Source: Vibrio thalassae | GTDB lineage: Bacteria; Pseudomonadota; Gammaproteobacteria; Enterobacterales; Vibrionaceae | NCBI RefSeq assembly: GCF_900089835.1 | Contig: NZ_OANU01000004.1 | Coordinates: 110,120 to 174,119, forward strand | Direction: 5' to 3' | Length of the DNA: 64,000 nucleotides | In this document: positions 43,455-54,647 of the stretch, piece after piece | How positions within the stretch are numbered: position 1 is the stretch's first letter | Layout of the letters: every line of letters begins with the position of its first letter | Notes under the pieces: model-generated | Seen by the model: the letters and a program-made list of their open reading frames with translations, nothing else | The model's database searches: none | What the model was told of the DNA's origin: nothing | Program-made: the position numbers and the translations under genes

Positions 43455-44189
43455 TTATTTGTTAGATGAAAGTATATATTGCTGACTTACATCCACTAAA
43501 GCAATATCTTTAATAAATTCTCTTCCTAATAGTATAGGGTGGGTCATTTGCGAGCGATCCGCCAGTGTAAATTGCGCTTTTTCATGGATTTTTCCTACAC
43601 GGATCCACAATTCAATTACCGCTCTTCGTTCCATTTCATCGCTGGTAGATTGGCGAATTTTAACGTATCGAAGAACAGGCGCTTCAATCCAGCGTTTTTC
43701 TTCTTCTTTGACCTTGTCATTGACTAAATGAAATTTCACCCATTGCTTGCCATCTCGCTCAAACGCCTGAATATCCGCAGCATTTAAAGAAGACGTTGCA
43801 GCGCCAGTATCAACACGAGCGTCAAGCGTTTGCTTTAAAACATCAAGTTTTACTTTTTCAACCGAACCCAATATCACCGGACTGGATATTGACGGTACAG
43901 CAACGATAGCTGGCAGAGGCTTAGATTCATCCATCTTGTCTAATCCTGCCGCTTGATTGGTCTCAAGAACTTTAATTTGTTGGTTAAGAGCGATGATTTC
44001 AGATTCCAAACTGTCGATGTAGTCAGTTTGGTTGCTCAACTGCAGGTCGATATTGGTGAGACGATTCTCAAGACGCTGCTCAGATTTTTCGATTGCGTTG
44101 AGTGTACTTTGGTGAAGTTCTTGGTGATTGATTGTGGAACAGCCGGAAAGTAAACCGATGGCGACAAGTGGTGCCAAGCGTTTGTACAT
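43455..44189 (-). CDS. retropepsin-like aspartic protease lipoprotein (annotated elsewhere as ATP-dependent zinc protease)
   Basis: 244 residues. Start at ATG 44189 gives a signal ending in LLSGC, so Cys17 is the predicted lipid anchor. A coiled coil follows (about 25-80), then a Pro-rich linker and a retropepsin-type domain with DTGA at residues 127-130 (catalytic Asp127) and HPILLGREF at 217-225. The family name zinc protease is misleading; the DTGA core is that of a dimeric aspartic protease. First gene of the operon (53 bases before the 7TM gene). Likely acts in the periplasm on an envelope peptide or protein. Confidence 0.87.
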   Translation of the reverse strand: MYKRLAPLVAIGLLSGCSTINHQELHQSTLNAIEKSEQRLENRLTNIDLQLSNQTDYIDSLESEIIALNQQIKVLETNQAAGLDKMDESKPLPAIVAVPSISSPVILGSVEKVKLDVLKQTLDARVDTGAATSSLNAADIQAFERDGKQWVKFHLVNDKVKEEEKRWIEAPVLRYVKIRQSTSDEMERRAVIELWIRVGKIHEKAQFTLADRSQMTHPILLGREFIKDIALVDVSQQYILSSNK

Positions 44190-44250
44190 CTTAAACCCTA
44201 AAACAGTAAATAATGGAACAGGAAGTGGCATGAATTTTAGCTGATCAATA

Positions 44251-44269
44251 AGGGAGTATGATACTCCCT
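44251..44269 (-). terminator. perfect palindrome, terminator-like, between cmoB and the retropepsin gene
   Basis: AGGGAGTAT / ATACTCCCT with a single central base, followed on the minus strand by TTATTG. It could end the cmoA-cmoB transcript or, being about 60 bases before the retropepsin start, serve as an operator. Confidence 0.45.
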
Positions 44270-44347
44270 ATTGTCAGAGCTACGTTAGAGTTATAAACGT
44301 CATGTCAAAACTCAATAAAGTGAGACGTATACAACACTAACAACTGA

Positions 44348-45325
44348 TTAATTACTCGGATTATCAGCGACTAAGATTGCACGACGAGGGGCAGGGTAAC
44401 CCTCGACAGTTTTACTTGGATCGTTCTGATCTAGGTACTCAGGTAATGAGTTATGTGTCATCCATTCAGTCGTGCGTTGCTCGCCAATCGTTGTGACGTT
44501 CTCATCAACAATACGTACATTTTCAAAGCCGACTTTTTCTAACCACACTTTCAATGCGCGTGCTGATGGGAAAAAGTAAACATTGCGCATTTGTGCGTAG
44601 CGATCGTGCGGAACCAGCACCGCGTTCTCATCACCTTCGATGACTAAGGTTTCTAGAATTAGCTCGCCACCAGGTACTAACTGATTCTTTAATTGGATAA
44701 GATGGTCGAGCGGCGAACGGCGGTGATACAACACACCCATGCTGAATACCGTATCAAACGCTTGCAGCTCTGGAAGCTGCTCAATACCTAACGGCAGAAG
44801 ATGAGCACGTTGGTCGTGGCCCATCATTTTCCGAATCGCTTCAAACTGAACTAAGAACAGGTGTGATGGATCGATACCTACGCAAAGACGCGCACCTTCA
44901 CCTAACATGCGCCACATGTGATAACCGTTGCCACAGCCAACATCAAGCACTGAGCGATTTTTTAACGGTGAAATATGCGGTAGCACTCGGTCCCATTTCC
45001 AATCAGAGCGCCACTCTGTATCAATATGAATACCATGAACATGGTAGGGACCTTTACGCCAAGGGTGGAAAGTGCGCAGCAAACTCTCAAGCTTTTTCAT
45101 CTCACCAGTAGAAAGTGGCTCAGAGTTTGAAATGGTTACACTGTCTTTCAGCTCAACGTTGTCAGGCTGTCCCAAATCAATCTTTGCTAACGCTCTTAAC
45201 CAACGATCAAAATCGCCGTGCTGAGCGTTTTGCCAGTCTGTCAGCTGTTGAGGCAACACATTAAGCCAAGGTTGTAGGCGTGTGTCTTGAGCAATAAGTT
45301 GGTAGAAATCTGCAAAATTGAACAT
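44348..45325 (-). CDS. cmoB: tRNA U34 carboxymethyltransferase
   Basis: Transfers a carboxymethyl group from carboxy-SAM to 5-hydroxyuridine at the wobble position, giving cmo5U. 325 residues (E. coli 323). N-terminal helical part, then a Rossmann methyltransferase with [14 protein letters not shown] and the [16 protein letters not shown] segment. Works directly after CmoA, encoded 68 bases upstream. Confidence 0.96.
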   Translation of the reverse strand: MFNFADFYQLIAQDTRLQPWLNVLPQQLTDWQNAQHGDFDRWLRALAKIDLGQPDNVELKDSVTISNSEPLSTGEMKKLESLLRTFHPWRKGPYHVHGIHIDTEWRSDWKWDRVLPHISPLKNRSVLDVGCGNGYHMWRMLGEGARLCVGIDPSHLFLVQFEAIRKMMGHDQRAHLLPLGIEQLPELQAFDTVFSMGVLYHRRSPLDHLIQLKNQLVPGGELILETLVIEGDENAVLVPHDRYAQMRNVYFFPSARALKVWLEKVGFENVRIVDENVTTIGEQRTTEWMTHNSLPEYLDQNDPSKTVEGYPAPRRAILVADNPSN

Positions 45326-45393
45326 GGGATTCTCTAATTTTTTAACTTAGCGATCTCTCGCCAAAGGTATATCTGGATAAAGGTGGTACTACG

Positions 45394-46143
<750 letters not shown>

Positions 46144-46306
46144 TCACTCAGTCCTAAACTTGGTTCAGCCTATGGCTAAGTACAAGTTCAGACGCGATAA
46201 AAAAGGCGCGCATTTTACGTTATTTATCAAGAAATGTCATCCCGCGTGGTGATGTCGTAACTTGTGTTAAGTCAAAGCGGTTAGAGATAAAAACGGCAGC
46301 AATGAA

Positions 46307-47188
46307 TTAGAACATGGAAATTTGCTGGTCGTCACGCAGTACAGGGATTGTGTTGAGCGGGGAAAGCGTGGTTTGCAGCGTCGCCATATGCTGGTTTAAG
46401 GCGTCATAAAGCTTAATGGCAAGCTCAGGGGCTTGGATATTATCAGGAGTATGAATCATAACGTACGGCTGTTTGCCTTGTTGAATCCACTCGACAAGTT
46501 TGTTTTTCCAAGGATTAAAGAAGCGCAAATTTTGTTCCATGTCGGGGTGACCAATAAAGCGAATCATGGGATGTTGTGCGGTGGCGATGGCATGAACGGG
46601 TACCTTAGGCTTCTTTTCATGCGCATCAATGACGGCAGGAGTATCAGGTTTAGCGGCAAAAACGGGACGACTGTCCATAATAATGCGGTCGATATTTTGT
46701 TCCATTAGCCATTGATTGAAACGTCGCTCATCATCGGACTTATTGAAAAAACCTAGATGGCGCACTTCGACCCCCAACTGCATATCACTAGGGAACCACT
46801 GACAAAACGATTGCAGTGATGCGAGATGTTCCGGTGCAAAACTGCTTGGAAGCTGAATCGTCCACATACCAATTTTCGAGTGCAGCGGTTCCATAACTTT
46901 GAGGAAGTTGGTGAGCTCTGGTCGGCATTGAGTGAGCATTTGTTCGTGGGTGATCAGCTTTGGAAGTTTGAAGGTAAAGCGAAAATCGTCTGGGGTCGCA
47001 TGATTCCAGCTATTGACGGTAGCGCTACTGGGGGTCGCGTAAAAAGTGGTATTGCCTTCTACGGTATGAAATACAGACGCATAGCGCTCCAAGCGTTCAT
47101 TTGGTTTGGTTCCTTTGCCATAGAACGAGTGTTGCCAGTCGCTGTGTGACCACATGGTTAACCCCAATCGCAGTTTAAGCTCACTCAT
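46307..47188 (-). CDS. yecE: DUF72 family protein (YecE-like)
   Basis: 293 residues with a TIM-barrel-like DUF72 fold: an N-terminal GLTMWSHSDWQHSFYG, the EGNTTFYATPS segment and FTFKLPKLITHEQML are family hallmarks. Biochemical role unknown. In E. coli yecE lies immediately before cmoA-cmoB, the same order as here, which supports orthology. Confidence 0.88.
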   Translation of the reverse strand: MSELKLRLGLTMWSHSDWQHSFYGKGTKPNERLERYASVFHTVEGNTTFYATPSSATVNSWNHATPDDFRFTFKLPKLITHEQMLTQCRPELTNFLKVMEPLHSKIGMWTIQLPSSFAPEHLASLQSFCQWFPSDMQLGVEVRHLGFFNKSDDERRFNQWLMEQNIDRIIMDSRPVFAAKPDTPAVIDAHEKKPKVPVHAIATAQHPMIRFIGHPDMEQNLRFFNPWKNKLVEWIQQGKQPYVMIHTPDNIQAPELAIKLYDALNQHMATLQTTLSPLNTIPVLRDDQQISMF

Positions 47189-47473
47189 CTTTTTTCCTTG
47201 CTTTCGCTTGTGCCTATGGCATTTGGTGTATCTATTGCAACGTTGAGGTAGATCGTATCAACAGGATTTGTTGATATTTTATCCATTTCAAGAGTTCTAG
47301 CGTCGCAACTGGCAATTAAACACAACAATTCTGTCAAATTAGGTCGATTTTAGACGATTTTCCGAGTATAAATGAACCTTTGTTTTTATGGGTGTAATGT
47401 AAGTTGGCTAGAGAATAGTCACTCGCCCATACTATACGTTTCATTATCACTATTGGAAATTGGGAAATTCACT

Positions 47474-49252
47474 ATGCGTAGCCATTACTGTGGTCACCTG
47501 AACAAGTCCCTTGCAGGACAAACTGTAGAACTGTGCGGCTGGGTAAACCGTCGCCGAGATTTAGGCGGTCTTATCTTTATCGATATGCGAGATCGTGAAG
47601 GTATCGTTCAGGTAGTTGTTGATCCAGATATGGCGGATGCTTACGAAGTGGCAAACCAGCTTCGCAACGAATTCTGCATCAAGCTAACTGGTGAAGTTCG
47701 TGTTCGTCCAGAGAGTCAAGTTAACAAAGACATGGCAACTGGCGAAGTTGAAATCTTGGCGACAGGCCTTGAAATCATCAACCGTAGCGATGTATTGCCG
47801 CTAGACTTCAACCAAACCAATACTGAAGAGCAGCGCCTTAAGTATCGCTACATCGATCTTCGTCGTCCAGAAATGAGCGATCGTATTAAACTGCGCGCTA
47901 AAGCTTCAAGTTTTGTTCGTCGTTTCCTTGACGACAATGGCTTCCTAGACATTGAAACACCAGTACTAACCAAAGCGACGCCAGAAGGTGCTCGTGACTA
48001 TTTAGTTCCTAGCCGTGTTCACAAAGGCTCGTTCTACGCTCTACCTCAATCACCACAGCTATTTAAGCAGCTGCTGATGATGTCTGGTTTCGACCGTTAC
48101 TACCAAATCGTTAAGTGTTTCCGTGACGAAGACTTGCGTGCTGACCGTCAACCTGAATTTACTCAAATCGATATCGAAACCTCTTTCATGTCTGCCGAGC
48201 AAGTTCGTGAAGTGACAGAAAAAATGGTTCGCGATATGTGGCAAGAGCTATTGAACGTAGACCTAGGTCAGTTCCCGGTAATGCCTTTCTCTGAAGCGAT
48301 TCGTCGTTTTGGTTCTGATAAGCCAGACCTACGTAACCCGCTAGAACTAGTGGACGTTGCTGACTTAGTAAAAGACGTTGAGTTTAAAGTGTTCTCAGGC
48401 CCAGCTAACGATGAGAAAGGTCGCGTAGCGGTTATTCGTGTCCCAGGTGGTGCTGCTTTAACTCGTAAACAAATCGATGACTATGCAGCCTTCGTTGGTA
48501 TTTACGGCGCGAAAGGTCTTGCGTGGATGAAGGTTAATGACCGTGCGGCAGGCATGGAAGGTATCCAATCTCCAGTGGCTAAGTTCCTAAACGAAGACGT
48601 GATCAACGGTATTCTTGAGCGTACTGAAGCGGAGTCTGGTGACATCATTCTATTTGGCGCAGACAAAGCGAATACGGTTGCTGAAGCAATGGGCGCACTT
48701 CGTCTTAAGATTGGTAAAGATCTTGAGCTTACCGATGAGTCTAAATGGGCACCTCTTTGGGTTGTGGACTTCCCAATGTTCGAAGAAGACGACGAGGGTA
48801 ACCTGCATGCGATGCACCACCCATTCACATCGCCTCTAGGTATGACAGCTGAAGAGCTAAAAGTGAACCCAGCATCGGCAAATTCAAATGCTTACGACAT
48901 GGTTCTCAACGGCTACGAAGTGGGCGGCGGCAGTGTTCGTATCCACAACGCAGAAATGCAAGCAGCGGTATTCGAAATTCTTGGTATCGATGCAGAAGAG
49001 CAACGTGAGAAGTTCGGCTTCCTACTAGACGCACTTAAGTTTGGTACACCACCACACGCAGGTCTAGCATTCGGTCTTGACCGTCTTGTGATGCTACTTT
49101 GCGGTACGGAAAACATCCGTGACGTTATCGCGTTCCCGAAAACAACCGCAGCAGCATGTCTATTGACAGATGCCCCAAGCGCAGCAAACCCAGCAGCACT
49201 TGAAGAGCTAGCGATTGCAGTAACGGCAGCGAAAGAGAAGAAAGACTCTTAA
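47474..49252 (+). CDS. aspS: aspartyl-tRNA synthetase
   Basis: Class IIb synthetase charging tRNA-Asp. 592 residues (E. coli 590). OB-fold anticodon domain ([23 protein letters not shown] region), motif 2 [18 protein letters not shown], the bacterial insertion domain (GAD) and motif 3 [12 protein letters not shown]. The frame is open from 47372, but [10 protein letters not shown] at ATG 47474 matches the conserved start. High-expression codon use. Ends with a strong terminator. Confidence 0.97.
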   Translation: MRSHYCGHLNKSLAGQTVELCGWVNRRRDLGGLIFIDMRDREGIVQVVVDPDMADAYEVANQLRNEFCIKLTGEVRVRPESQVNKDMATGEVEILATGLEIINRSDVLPLDFNQTNTEEQRLKYRYIDLRRPEMSDRIKLRAKASSFVRRFLDDNGFLDIETPVLTKATPEGARDYLVPSRVHKGSFYALPQSPQLFKQLLMMSGFDRYYQIVKCFRDEDLRADRQPEFTQIDIETSFMSAEQVREVTEKMVRDMWQELLNVDLGQFPVMPFSEAIRRFGSDKPDLRNPLELVDVADLVKDVEFKVFSGPANDEKGRVAVIRVPGGAALTRKQIDDYAAFVGIYGAKGLAWMKVNDRAAGMEGIQSPVAKFLNEDVINGILERTEAESGDIILFGADKANTVAEAMGALRLKIGKDLELTDESKWAPLWVVDFPMFEEDDEGNLHAMHHPFTSPLGMTAEELKVNPASANSNAYDMVLNGYEVGGGSVRIHNAEMQAAVFEILGIDAEEQREKFGFLLDALKFGTPPHAGLAFGLDRLVMLLCGTENIRDVIAFPKTTAAACLLTDAPSAANPAALEELAIAVTAAKEKKDS

Positions 49253-49343
49253 AGTACGACGTGATTTTTTAGTTTGGTCGTACGACTTGGGTAGATTTTA
49301 AAAGCAATCACCAAAACTAAAAGCCAAGATCACAACCTACCCC

Positions 49344-49371
49344 AAAACTCCCGCAATAGCGGGAGTTTTTG
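49344..49371 (+). terminator. rho-independent terminator after aspS
   Basis: AACTCCCGC AATA GCGGGAGTT stem-loop followed by a T run. Confidence 0.92.
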
Positions 49372-49440
49372 TTTTCAAAATCTGTATAGTTATACCAACA
49401 TAAAAGGTAATCCAACTTCATAGAACTCAAAGGATTTGTT

Positions 49441-50187
49441 ATGGCAGGTCATAGTAAATGGGCGAACATTCGTCATCGGAAAGCAGCGCAAGATGCCAAG
49501 CGCGGCAAAATCTTCACTAAATTAATTCGCGAAATTGTTGTTGCCGCTAAAGAAGGTGGCGGTGAGCCTGAGAATAACCCCCGTCTTCGCGCTGCAATTG
49601 ATAAAGCGCTCTCCAATAATATGACTCGTGACACCGTCAATCGTGCCGTCAGTCGTGGTGCGGGTGGAGAAGGCGATGACAACATGGAAACGGTCATCTA
49701 TGAGGGTTACGGCCCCGGAGGCACCGCTGTCATGGTGGAATGCATGACCGACAATCGTAATCGAACCGTATCTGGTGTTCGCCATGCATTTTCTAAAGCA
49801 GGGGGCAACCTTGGTACTGACGGTAGTGTGAATTACCTATTCGATAAAAAGGGCGTCATCTCTTATGCACCAGGTCTCGATGAAGACGAGGTGATGGAGG
49901 TCGCGCTAGAAGGTGGTGCTGATGATATTGAAACCGCTGACGATGGGGCGATTGATGTTTACACCACGCCTGCTGACTTTGGCGCAGTGAAAGATGCGCT
50001 AGATAAGGCGGGTTATCTAGCCGCTAATGCGGAAGTCACTCTGGTACCGTCGACCAAAGCTGAGTTAGATGAGACGACCGCACCTAAACTGCTGCGTTTG
50101 ATTGACGCACTTGAAGACCTTGATGATGTGCAAGAGGTCTATAACAACGGTGATATCTCTGACGAAGTTGCAGCAAGCCTTGAGTAA
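49441..50187 (+). CDS. yebC: YebC/PmpR family regulatory protein
   Basis: 248 residues (E. coli 246), TACO1 family. [22 protein letters not shown] is the invariant N-terminus. Members have been described as transcriptional regulators (PmpR) and, more recently, as factors that relieve ribosome stalling on proline stretches. AAAGGA lies upstream. Thirteen bases separate it from ruvC, so they are likely co-transcribed as in many gammaproteobacteria. Confidence 0.95.
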   Translation: MAGHSKWANIRHRKAAQDAKRGKIFTKLIREIVVAAKEGGGEPENNPRLRAAIDKALSNNMTRDTVNRAVSRGAGGEGDDNMETVIYEGYGPGGTAVMVECMTDNRNRTVSGVRHAFSKAGGNLGTDGSVNYLFDKKGVISYAPGLDEDEVMEVALEGGADDIETADDGAIDVYTTPADFGAVKDALDKAGYLAANAEVTLVPSTKAELDETTAPKLLRLIDALEDLDDVQEVYNNGDISDEVAASLE

Positions 50188-50200
50188 TTAACGAGAAATC

Positions 50201-50722
50201 ATGTCAATAATACTAGGAATTGACCCTGGATCGCGAATCACCGGATATGGTGTGATTCGTCAGCAGGGTCGTCATTTACAATACCTTGGCAGTGGCTGTA
50301 TCAGAACGTCGGAAGCGGAACTACCAGGTAGACTCAAACAAATATACGCTGGCGTGAGTGAGATCATTACGCAATTTCAACCAGACGTGTTTGCCATAGA
50401 GCAGGTGTTCATGGCTAAAAATGCAGATTCAGCGCTTAAGCTTGGGCAAGCCCGTGGCAGCGCGATTGTCGCTGCCGTAAATAATGATTTGCCCGTTTAC
50501 GAATACGCAGCACGTTTAATTAAACAAGCGGTTGTGGGGACGGGGGGCGCGGATAAAGCGCAAGTTCAACATATGGTAATGGCGATGCTGAAATTGCCGT
50601 CTCGACCTCAAGCCGATGCCGCAGATGCTTTAGGTGTCGCCATCTGTCATGCGAACACCAATAAAACGCTGGTGGCGTTAGCAGGTAAAGCCACAGGCAC
50701 AAAAAAAGGTCGTTATCGTTAA
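50201..50722 (+). CDS. ruvC: crossover junction endodeoxyribonuclease RuvC
   Basis: Holliday junction resolvase that cuts symmetrically in the RuvABC complex. 173 residues, the E. coli length. RNase H-like active-site acids: Asp8 in GIDPGSR, Glu in AIEQVF and the two Asp in [11 protein letters not shown]. Separated from ruvA-ruvB by a chemoreceptor gene. Confidence 0.97.
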   Translation: MSIILGIDPGSRITGYGVIRQQGRHLQYLGSGCIRTSEAELPGRLKQIYAGVSEIITQFQPDVFAIEQVFMAKNADSALKLGQARGSAIVAAVNNDLPVYEYAARLIKQAVVGTGGADKAQVQHMVMAMLKLPSRPQADAADALGVAICHANTNKTLVALAGKATGTKKGRYR

Positions 50723-50925
50723 ATAAATCAATCGCCTTCAGTCAACACGACCTGTTGGCGATATCAGCGCCATAGCGATAATTTTAACGATAGACAGTCC
50801 ACATTTTTAGAGCTTTTCGCCTAAAGTGCCTTGTTAAACATTTGTTGACTTCCTAATATTGGTCCGATGTGTGAATTCAAAGGACCAAATGTCCGAATAA
50901 TCAAATAATAAGGAACTCCAACGGC

Positions 50926-52353
50926 ATGTCGCACTATTTTATCAACAACTCGGATAATCTCTCACGTAATACACTCCGCAAAGCAGAAATCACCGCAGTC
51001 TTCTCAGTTATCGCTCTACTCGTGGGTATATACAGTGCGCTCAAGTGGCATTCTAATGGTCATGCATCGCTATTTATGACATCTATTGCATTGATAGTGG
51101 TTGAGATTGTTGCGTTAGCTGTCCTGCGTTTTAGCAAGATGATTACTTTGGCGCTGAATATAGGTTTCTTCGGCATGGTGCTCCATGCGGTGAATATTAT
51201 TTTCCAAAGTGGTGGCATTGTTGATTCCACACAAGCGTTTTGGGCACCGTTGTTGATGGTTGCTTTCTATCTTTCTGCATCTCGTATTATGGCGTTAACG
51301 TGGAGTATCGGTATTCTTGCGGCTTCTGCAGTAATGACCTATTTGCACACCACAGGTTATTCGTTCCCGACGATTCACCTCTCAGAGTCGAAGCAGAACA
51401 TCGAGATTTGGTCTGGAATGCTACTGCCGCTGTTTGTTATTTGTTTTGCGCAAAGCTTTACATCCAAACAGAAAGAGAGCGCCATTTCACGCGCTGAAAA
51501 AGCGCAAAAAGAGAGCGCGTTACAAGCAGAAAAAGCCTCTGAGGGTGAGAAGAAGCTTGATAGTATGCTACTGGCGGTTAACGAAAGTGTTCAAGAGTTA
51601 GACCAAGTGATTCATCAAGTGAACACACAGTCAACACAACTGACCAGCAACGTACAGTCACTTAGCCTTAACAGCGTCTCTCAAGCTAGCGCCGCCGAAG
51701 AAATGAGCCAGCAATTGGAACAGTTATCGTCATTCACTCAAGAGTCGGTGAACTTTATGGATCAGGTGATTACCCAAACTGATTCGATAAAACAGCAAGC
51801 GGAAAGCAGTTCAGAAATGCTTAATGCGTCAACACAAGCCATCACCAATATTGACAACAGTAACCAAAAAGTCGTGTTGGTGATTGAGCTGATTACTTCG
51901 GTTGCAGAACAAACTAACTTACTTGCGTTAAACGCAGCGATTGAGGCTGCAAGGGCTGGTGAACATGGTCGTGGTTTCGCTGTCGTAGCAGAGCAAGTTA
52001 GAGAGCTGTCATCAAAAACCAGCAACTCCGTCGATGAGATTCGCACGCTTATCAATAATAGCCAGCAAGAAATTAATTCGGGACAAAAAACCATTCAAAC
52101 CACAGTCTCAGAATTGAGTAGGATGATTGAGCAGGTGCAGACCATCTCATCAGAAATTACCGAGCTTAGTGAGCTAGTCAGTCAACAGAATTTAGCCATC
52201 GGTGAATTAGACCAAGCCAGCAGTGATGTAGCTAAGTCTGTGGTTGGTAGTAAGGCTATCGCGGATGACATTCAAACCATCAGCGAGCAGCTTGGTCAAC
52301 AAATCCATGAGGGCACGGAACTCTCCGAACGCCTACGCTCTGTCATGCCTTAA
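50926..52353 (+). CDS. methyl-accepting chemotaxis protein with multi-pass membrane N-terminus, no HAMP
   Basis: 475 residues. Residues about 20-175 hold five to six membrane helices with short loops and no periplasmic sensor domain; a short coiled coil follows directly ([16 protein letters not shown]) and then the signalling domain with [24 protein letters not shown] see no HAMP domain. Such receptors sense membrane-associated or intracellular cues (inference). It interrupts the ruvC-ruvAB arrangement and has its own upstream region of about 200 bases. A perfect inverted repeat lies after its stop. Confidence 0.92.
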   Translation: MSHYFINNSDNLSRNTLRKAEITAVFSVIALLVGIYSALKWHSNGHASLFMTSIALIVVEIVALAVLRFSKMITLALNIGFFGMVLHAVNIIFQSGGIVDSTQAFWAPLLMVAFYLSASRIMALTWSIGILAASAVMTYLHTTGYSFPTIHLSESKQNIEIWSGMLLPLFVICFAQSFTSKQKESAISRAEKAQKESALQAEKASEGEKKLDSMLLAVNESVQELDQVIHQVNTQSTQLTSNVQSLSLNSVSQASAAEEMSQQLEQLSSFTQESVNFMDQVITQTDSIKQQAESSSEMLNASTQAITNIDNSNQKVVLVIELITSVAEQTNLLALNAAIEAARAGEHGRGFAVVAEQVRELSSKTSNSVDEIRTLINNSQQEINSGQKTIQTTVSELSRMIEQVQTISSEITELSELVSQQNLAIGELDQASSDVAKSVVGSKAIADDIQTISEQLGQQIHEGTELSERLRSVMP

Positions 52354-52362
52354 ATTTTACTT

Positions 52363-52392
52363 AGAATAACTGGATACCTATCCAGTTATTCT
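52363..52392 (+). terminator. perfect 14-bp inverted repeat after the chemoreceptor gene
   Basis: AGAATAACTGGATA and its exact complement separated by CC. No T run follows, so it may be a terminator with weak tail or a protein-binding site for ruvA control. Confidence 0.6.
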
Positions 52393-52433
52393 ATATCCTA
52401 AGCCCTATTGCAACTTACATGAGACATTGAACT

Positions 52434-53051
52434 GTGATAGGACGATTACGTGGAACTCTAATCGAAAAGCAACCGCCAGAACTGTTAATTGAAGTGGGCG
52501 GCGTTGGCTATGAAATTCAAATGCCAATGAGCTGTTTCTACGAACTACCAGAAATTGGCCAAGAAGCGATCATCTATACCCATTTTGTCGTGCGTGAAGA
52601 TGCGCAACTGCTCTATGGCTTTAATAGCGTCCGTGAACGAGCTCTTTTCAGAGAAGTGATCAAAGCCAATGGTGTCGGTCCAAAACTTGGGCTGGGTATC
52701 CTATCTGGTATGTCCGCTACTCAGTTTGTTGCTTGTGTTGAACGTGAAGATATTTCGACCTTGGTGAAGCTGCCAGGTGTCGGTAAAAAAACCGCTGAGC
52801 GTCTGGTTGTAGAAATGAAAGACCGCCTCAAAGGTTGGGGTGCAGGTGACTTGTTTACTCCGGCGACTGACGCTGCGCCTGTCGACAGTATTGGTGCGAT
52901 GAAAGCCGATGGTGCCGAAGAGGAGGCCGTAAGTGCACTACTGGCGTTGGGCTATAAGCCGACACAGGCATCGAAAGTGGTGTCTCAAGTAGCGAAACCA
53001 GATATGACCAGCGAAGCGCTGATTCGTGAAGCACTGCGTGCTATGGTTTAA
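52434..53051 (+). CDS. ruvA: Holliday junction branch migration protein RuvA
   Basis: Tetrameric junction-binding protein that loads RuvB. 205 residues (E. coli 203). N-terminal OB fold [27 protein letters not shown], two helix-hairpin-helix motifs ([13 protein letters not shown] and [15 protein letters not shown]), acidic pin region, and a C-terminal RuvB-binding helix domain ([15 protein letters not shown]). GTG start. Confidence 0.97.
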   Translation: MIGRLRGTLIEKQPPELLIEVGGVGYEIQMPMSCFYELPEIGQEAIIYTHFVVREDAQLLYGFNSVRERALFREVIKANGVGPKLGLGILSGMSATQFVACVEREDISTLVKLPGVGKKTAERLVVEMKDRLKGWGAGDLFTPATDAAPVDSIGAMKADGAEEEAVSALLALGYKPTQASKVVSQVAKPDMTSEALIREALRAMV

Positions 53052-53115
53052 GTGGTAGGTATTACACCCCACCTTGATTACATAAGCTGAATGAATAGCA
53101 AAGAGACAGCGTGAC

Positions 53116-54123
53116 ATGATTGAAGCCGATCGCCTAATAGCGCCCGAAAATCCTGTATTCAAAGATGAAGACGTCATTGACCGAGCAATACGTCCTAAAA
53201 AACTTGCTGACTATGAAGGTCAAGAGCATGTGAGCGACCAGATGGAGATTTTCATCAAAGCGGCACAACTACGCAGTGAGGCGCTTGATCACCTGTTAAT
53301 ATTTGGACCTCCTGGCCTAGGTAAAACAACCTTAGCCAATATCGTTGCTAACGAAATGGAAGTGAATATTCGCACCACATCGGGTCCGGTACTTGAGAAA
53401 GCTGGGGACTTGGCGGCACTTTTGACCAACCTCGAAGAAAATGACGTGTTGTTCATTGACGAAATACATCGTCTTAGCCCGATGGTTGAAGAGGTGTTAT
53501 ATCCGGCTATGGAAGATTACCAACTGGATATCATGATCGGTGAAGGCCCTGCGGCGCGCTCTATCAAGATTGATTTGCCCCCCTTTACCTTGATTGGTGC
53601 GACAACCAGAGCGGGTTCATTAACATCTCCGCTTCGAGATCGTTTCGGTATTGTTCAGCGTTTGGAGTACTACAAAATAGCCGATCTGCAAAAGATCGTT
53701 CAGCGTAGTGCTTCCTGCCTAGGCTTGTCGATGGAACCGGATGGGGCGTTAGAGATCGCCCGTCGCGCCCGAGGTACACCTCGTATCGCCAACCGATTGT
53801 TGCGACGCGTACGAGATTATGCAGAAGTGAAAGGTAATGGTCATATTTGTTCTGATATTGCTGACAAAGCGCTAAACATGTTAGACGTTGATCATCAAGG
53901 CTTTGATTACATGGATAGAAAACTTCTGTTGGCTATTATGGAAAAGTTTGCTGGTGGTCCTGTAGGACTTGATAACTTAGCGGCAGCCATTGGCGAAGAG
54001 AAAGACACCATCGAAGATGTTATCGAGCCGTATTTGATTCAACAAGGCTATTTGCAGCGAACACCTCGAGGTCGTATTGCTTCCGATAGGGCGTATTTAC
54101 ATTTTGGTATTGATAAACATTGA
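53116..54123 (+). CDS. ruvB: Holliday junction branch migration helicase RuvB
   Basis: AAA+ motor of RuvAB. 335 residues (E. coli 336). Walker [10 protein letters not shown], Walker B DEIHRL, sensor 1 GATTRAGSL and arginine finger region PLRDRFG, then a C-terminal winged helix. 64 bases after ruvA on the same strand. Confidence 0.97.
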   Translation: MIEADRLIAPENPVFKDEDVIDRAIRPKKLADYEGQEHVSDQMEIFIKAAQLRSEALDHLLIFGPPGLGKTTLANIVANEMEVNIRTTSGPVLEKAGDLAALLTNLEENDVLFIDEIHRLSPMVEEVLYPAMEDYQLDIMIGEGPAARSIKIDLPPFTLIGATTRAGSLTSPLRDRFGIVQRLEYYKIADLQKIVQRSASCLGLSMEPDGALEIARRARGTPRIANRLLRRVRDYAEVKGNGHICSDIADKALNMLDVDHQGFDYMDRKLLLAIMEKFAGGPVGLDNLAAAIGEEKDTIEDVIEPYLIQQGYLQRTPRGRIASDRAYLHFGIDKH

Positions 54124-54370
54124 TAATTACCACACTTACTGTAGATAGTTACTAATGGCGAATAATAATTAAGCTGCATTATTGTAAATTTATATTGCAA
54201 ATATGTGGCTTTTTTTTATTTGTTATATCAATAACTTTGTGTGATTTGAAATCCATATTTGTTTCATATAACTAACATTTCACGCTATAATCCCTTGCTA
54301 CCAAAGGGGTATTCTCGATTGTTCCTTTCCCTCATACTTCAGTTAATTTGCTTACCTACATTCATTAAAA

Positions 54371-54384
54371 TTGATCTCCATCAA
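54371..54384 (+). promoter_or_regulatory. FNR binding site 1 (perfect consensus)
   Basis: TTGATCTCCATCAA fits TTGAT-N4-ATCAA exactly, about 265 bases before cydA. Confidence 0.8.
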
Positions 54385-54421
54385 TGTGATTAAGGATTGC
54401 ACAGTTCACTCCTTGTGTTTG

Positions 54422-54435
54422 TTGATGTAAATCAA
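54422..54435 (+). promoter_or_regulatory. FNR binding site 2 (perfect consensus)
   Basis: TTGATGTAAATCAA fits the consensus exactly. Centre-to-centre distance to site 1 is 51 bases, about five helical turns, so both would face the same side of the DNA. Confidence 0.8.
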
Positions 54436-54647
54436 AGCAACGCTGTAAATAAATCTTTTGAAACCGACTCAATTTCCCAGTAATATTAGCGCCAGCTACA
54501 TTAGCGCAAGCTTAACAATTAACTAACCATTGAGGTACATTTTTGCAACAAGGATTGCGATTTGCTCAACAAGTTTAATGTCTATTAAACAAAGTCCTTG
54601 GAGCTAAATGTAGAAAGTGTCGTTCAGCTGACACAAAAGGAGTTACC

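Larger units (their letters stand above)
54124..54647 (+). promoter_or_regulatory. cyd operon regulatory region
   Basis: About 520 bases without a gene, AT-rich at the left, ending in the cydA leader with AAAGGAG before the ATG. It carries two perfect FNR boxes (54371-54384 and 54422-54435). Long leaders with ArcA and FNR sites are usual for cydA. Confidence 0.75.

Noticed and set aside
47189..47473. Upstream extension of aspS or leader gene
   Set aside because: The in-frame extension from 47372 is not conserved in AspRS and the family start is at 47474; the rest is promoter sequence with no clear motif.
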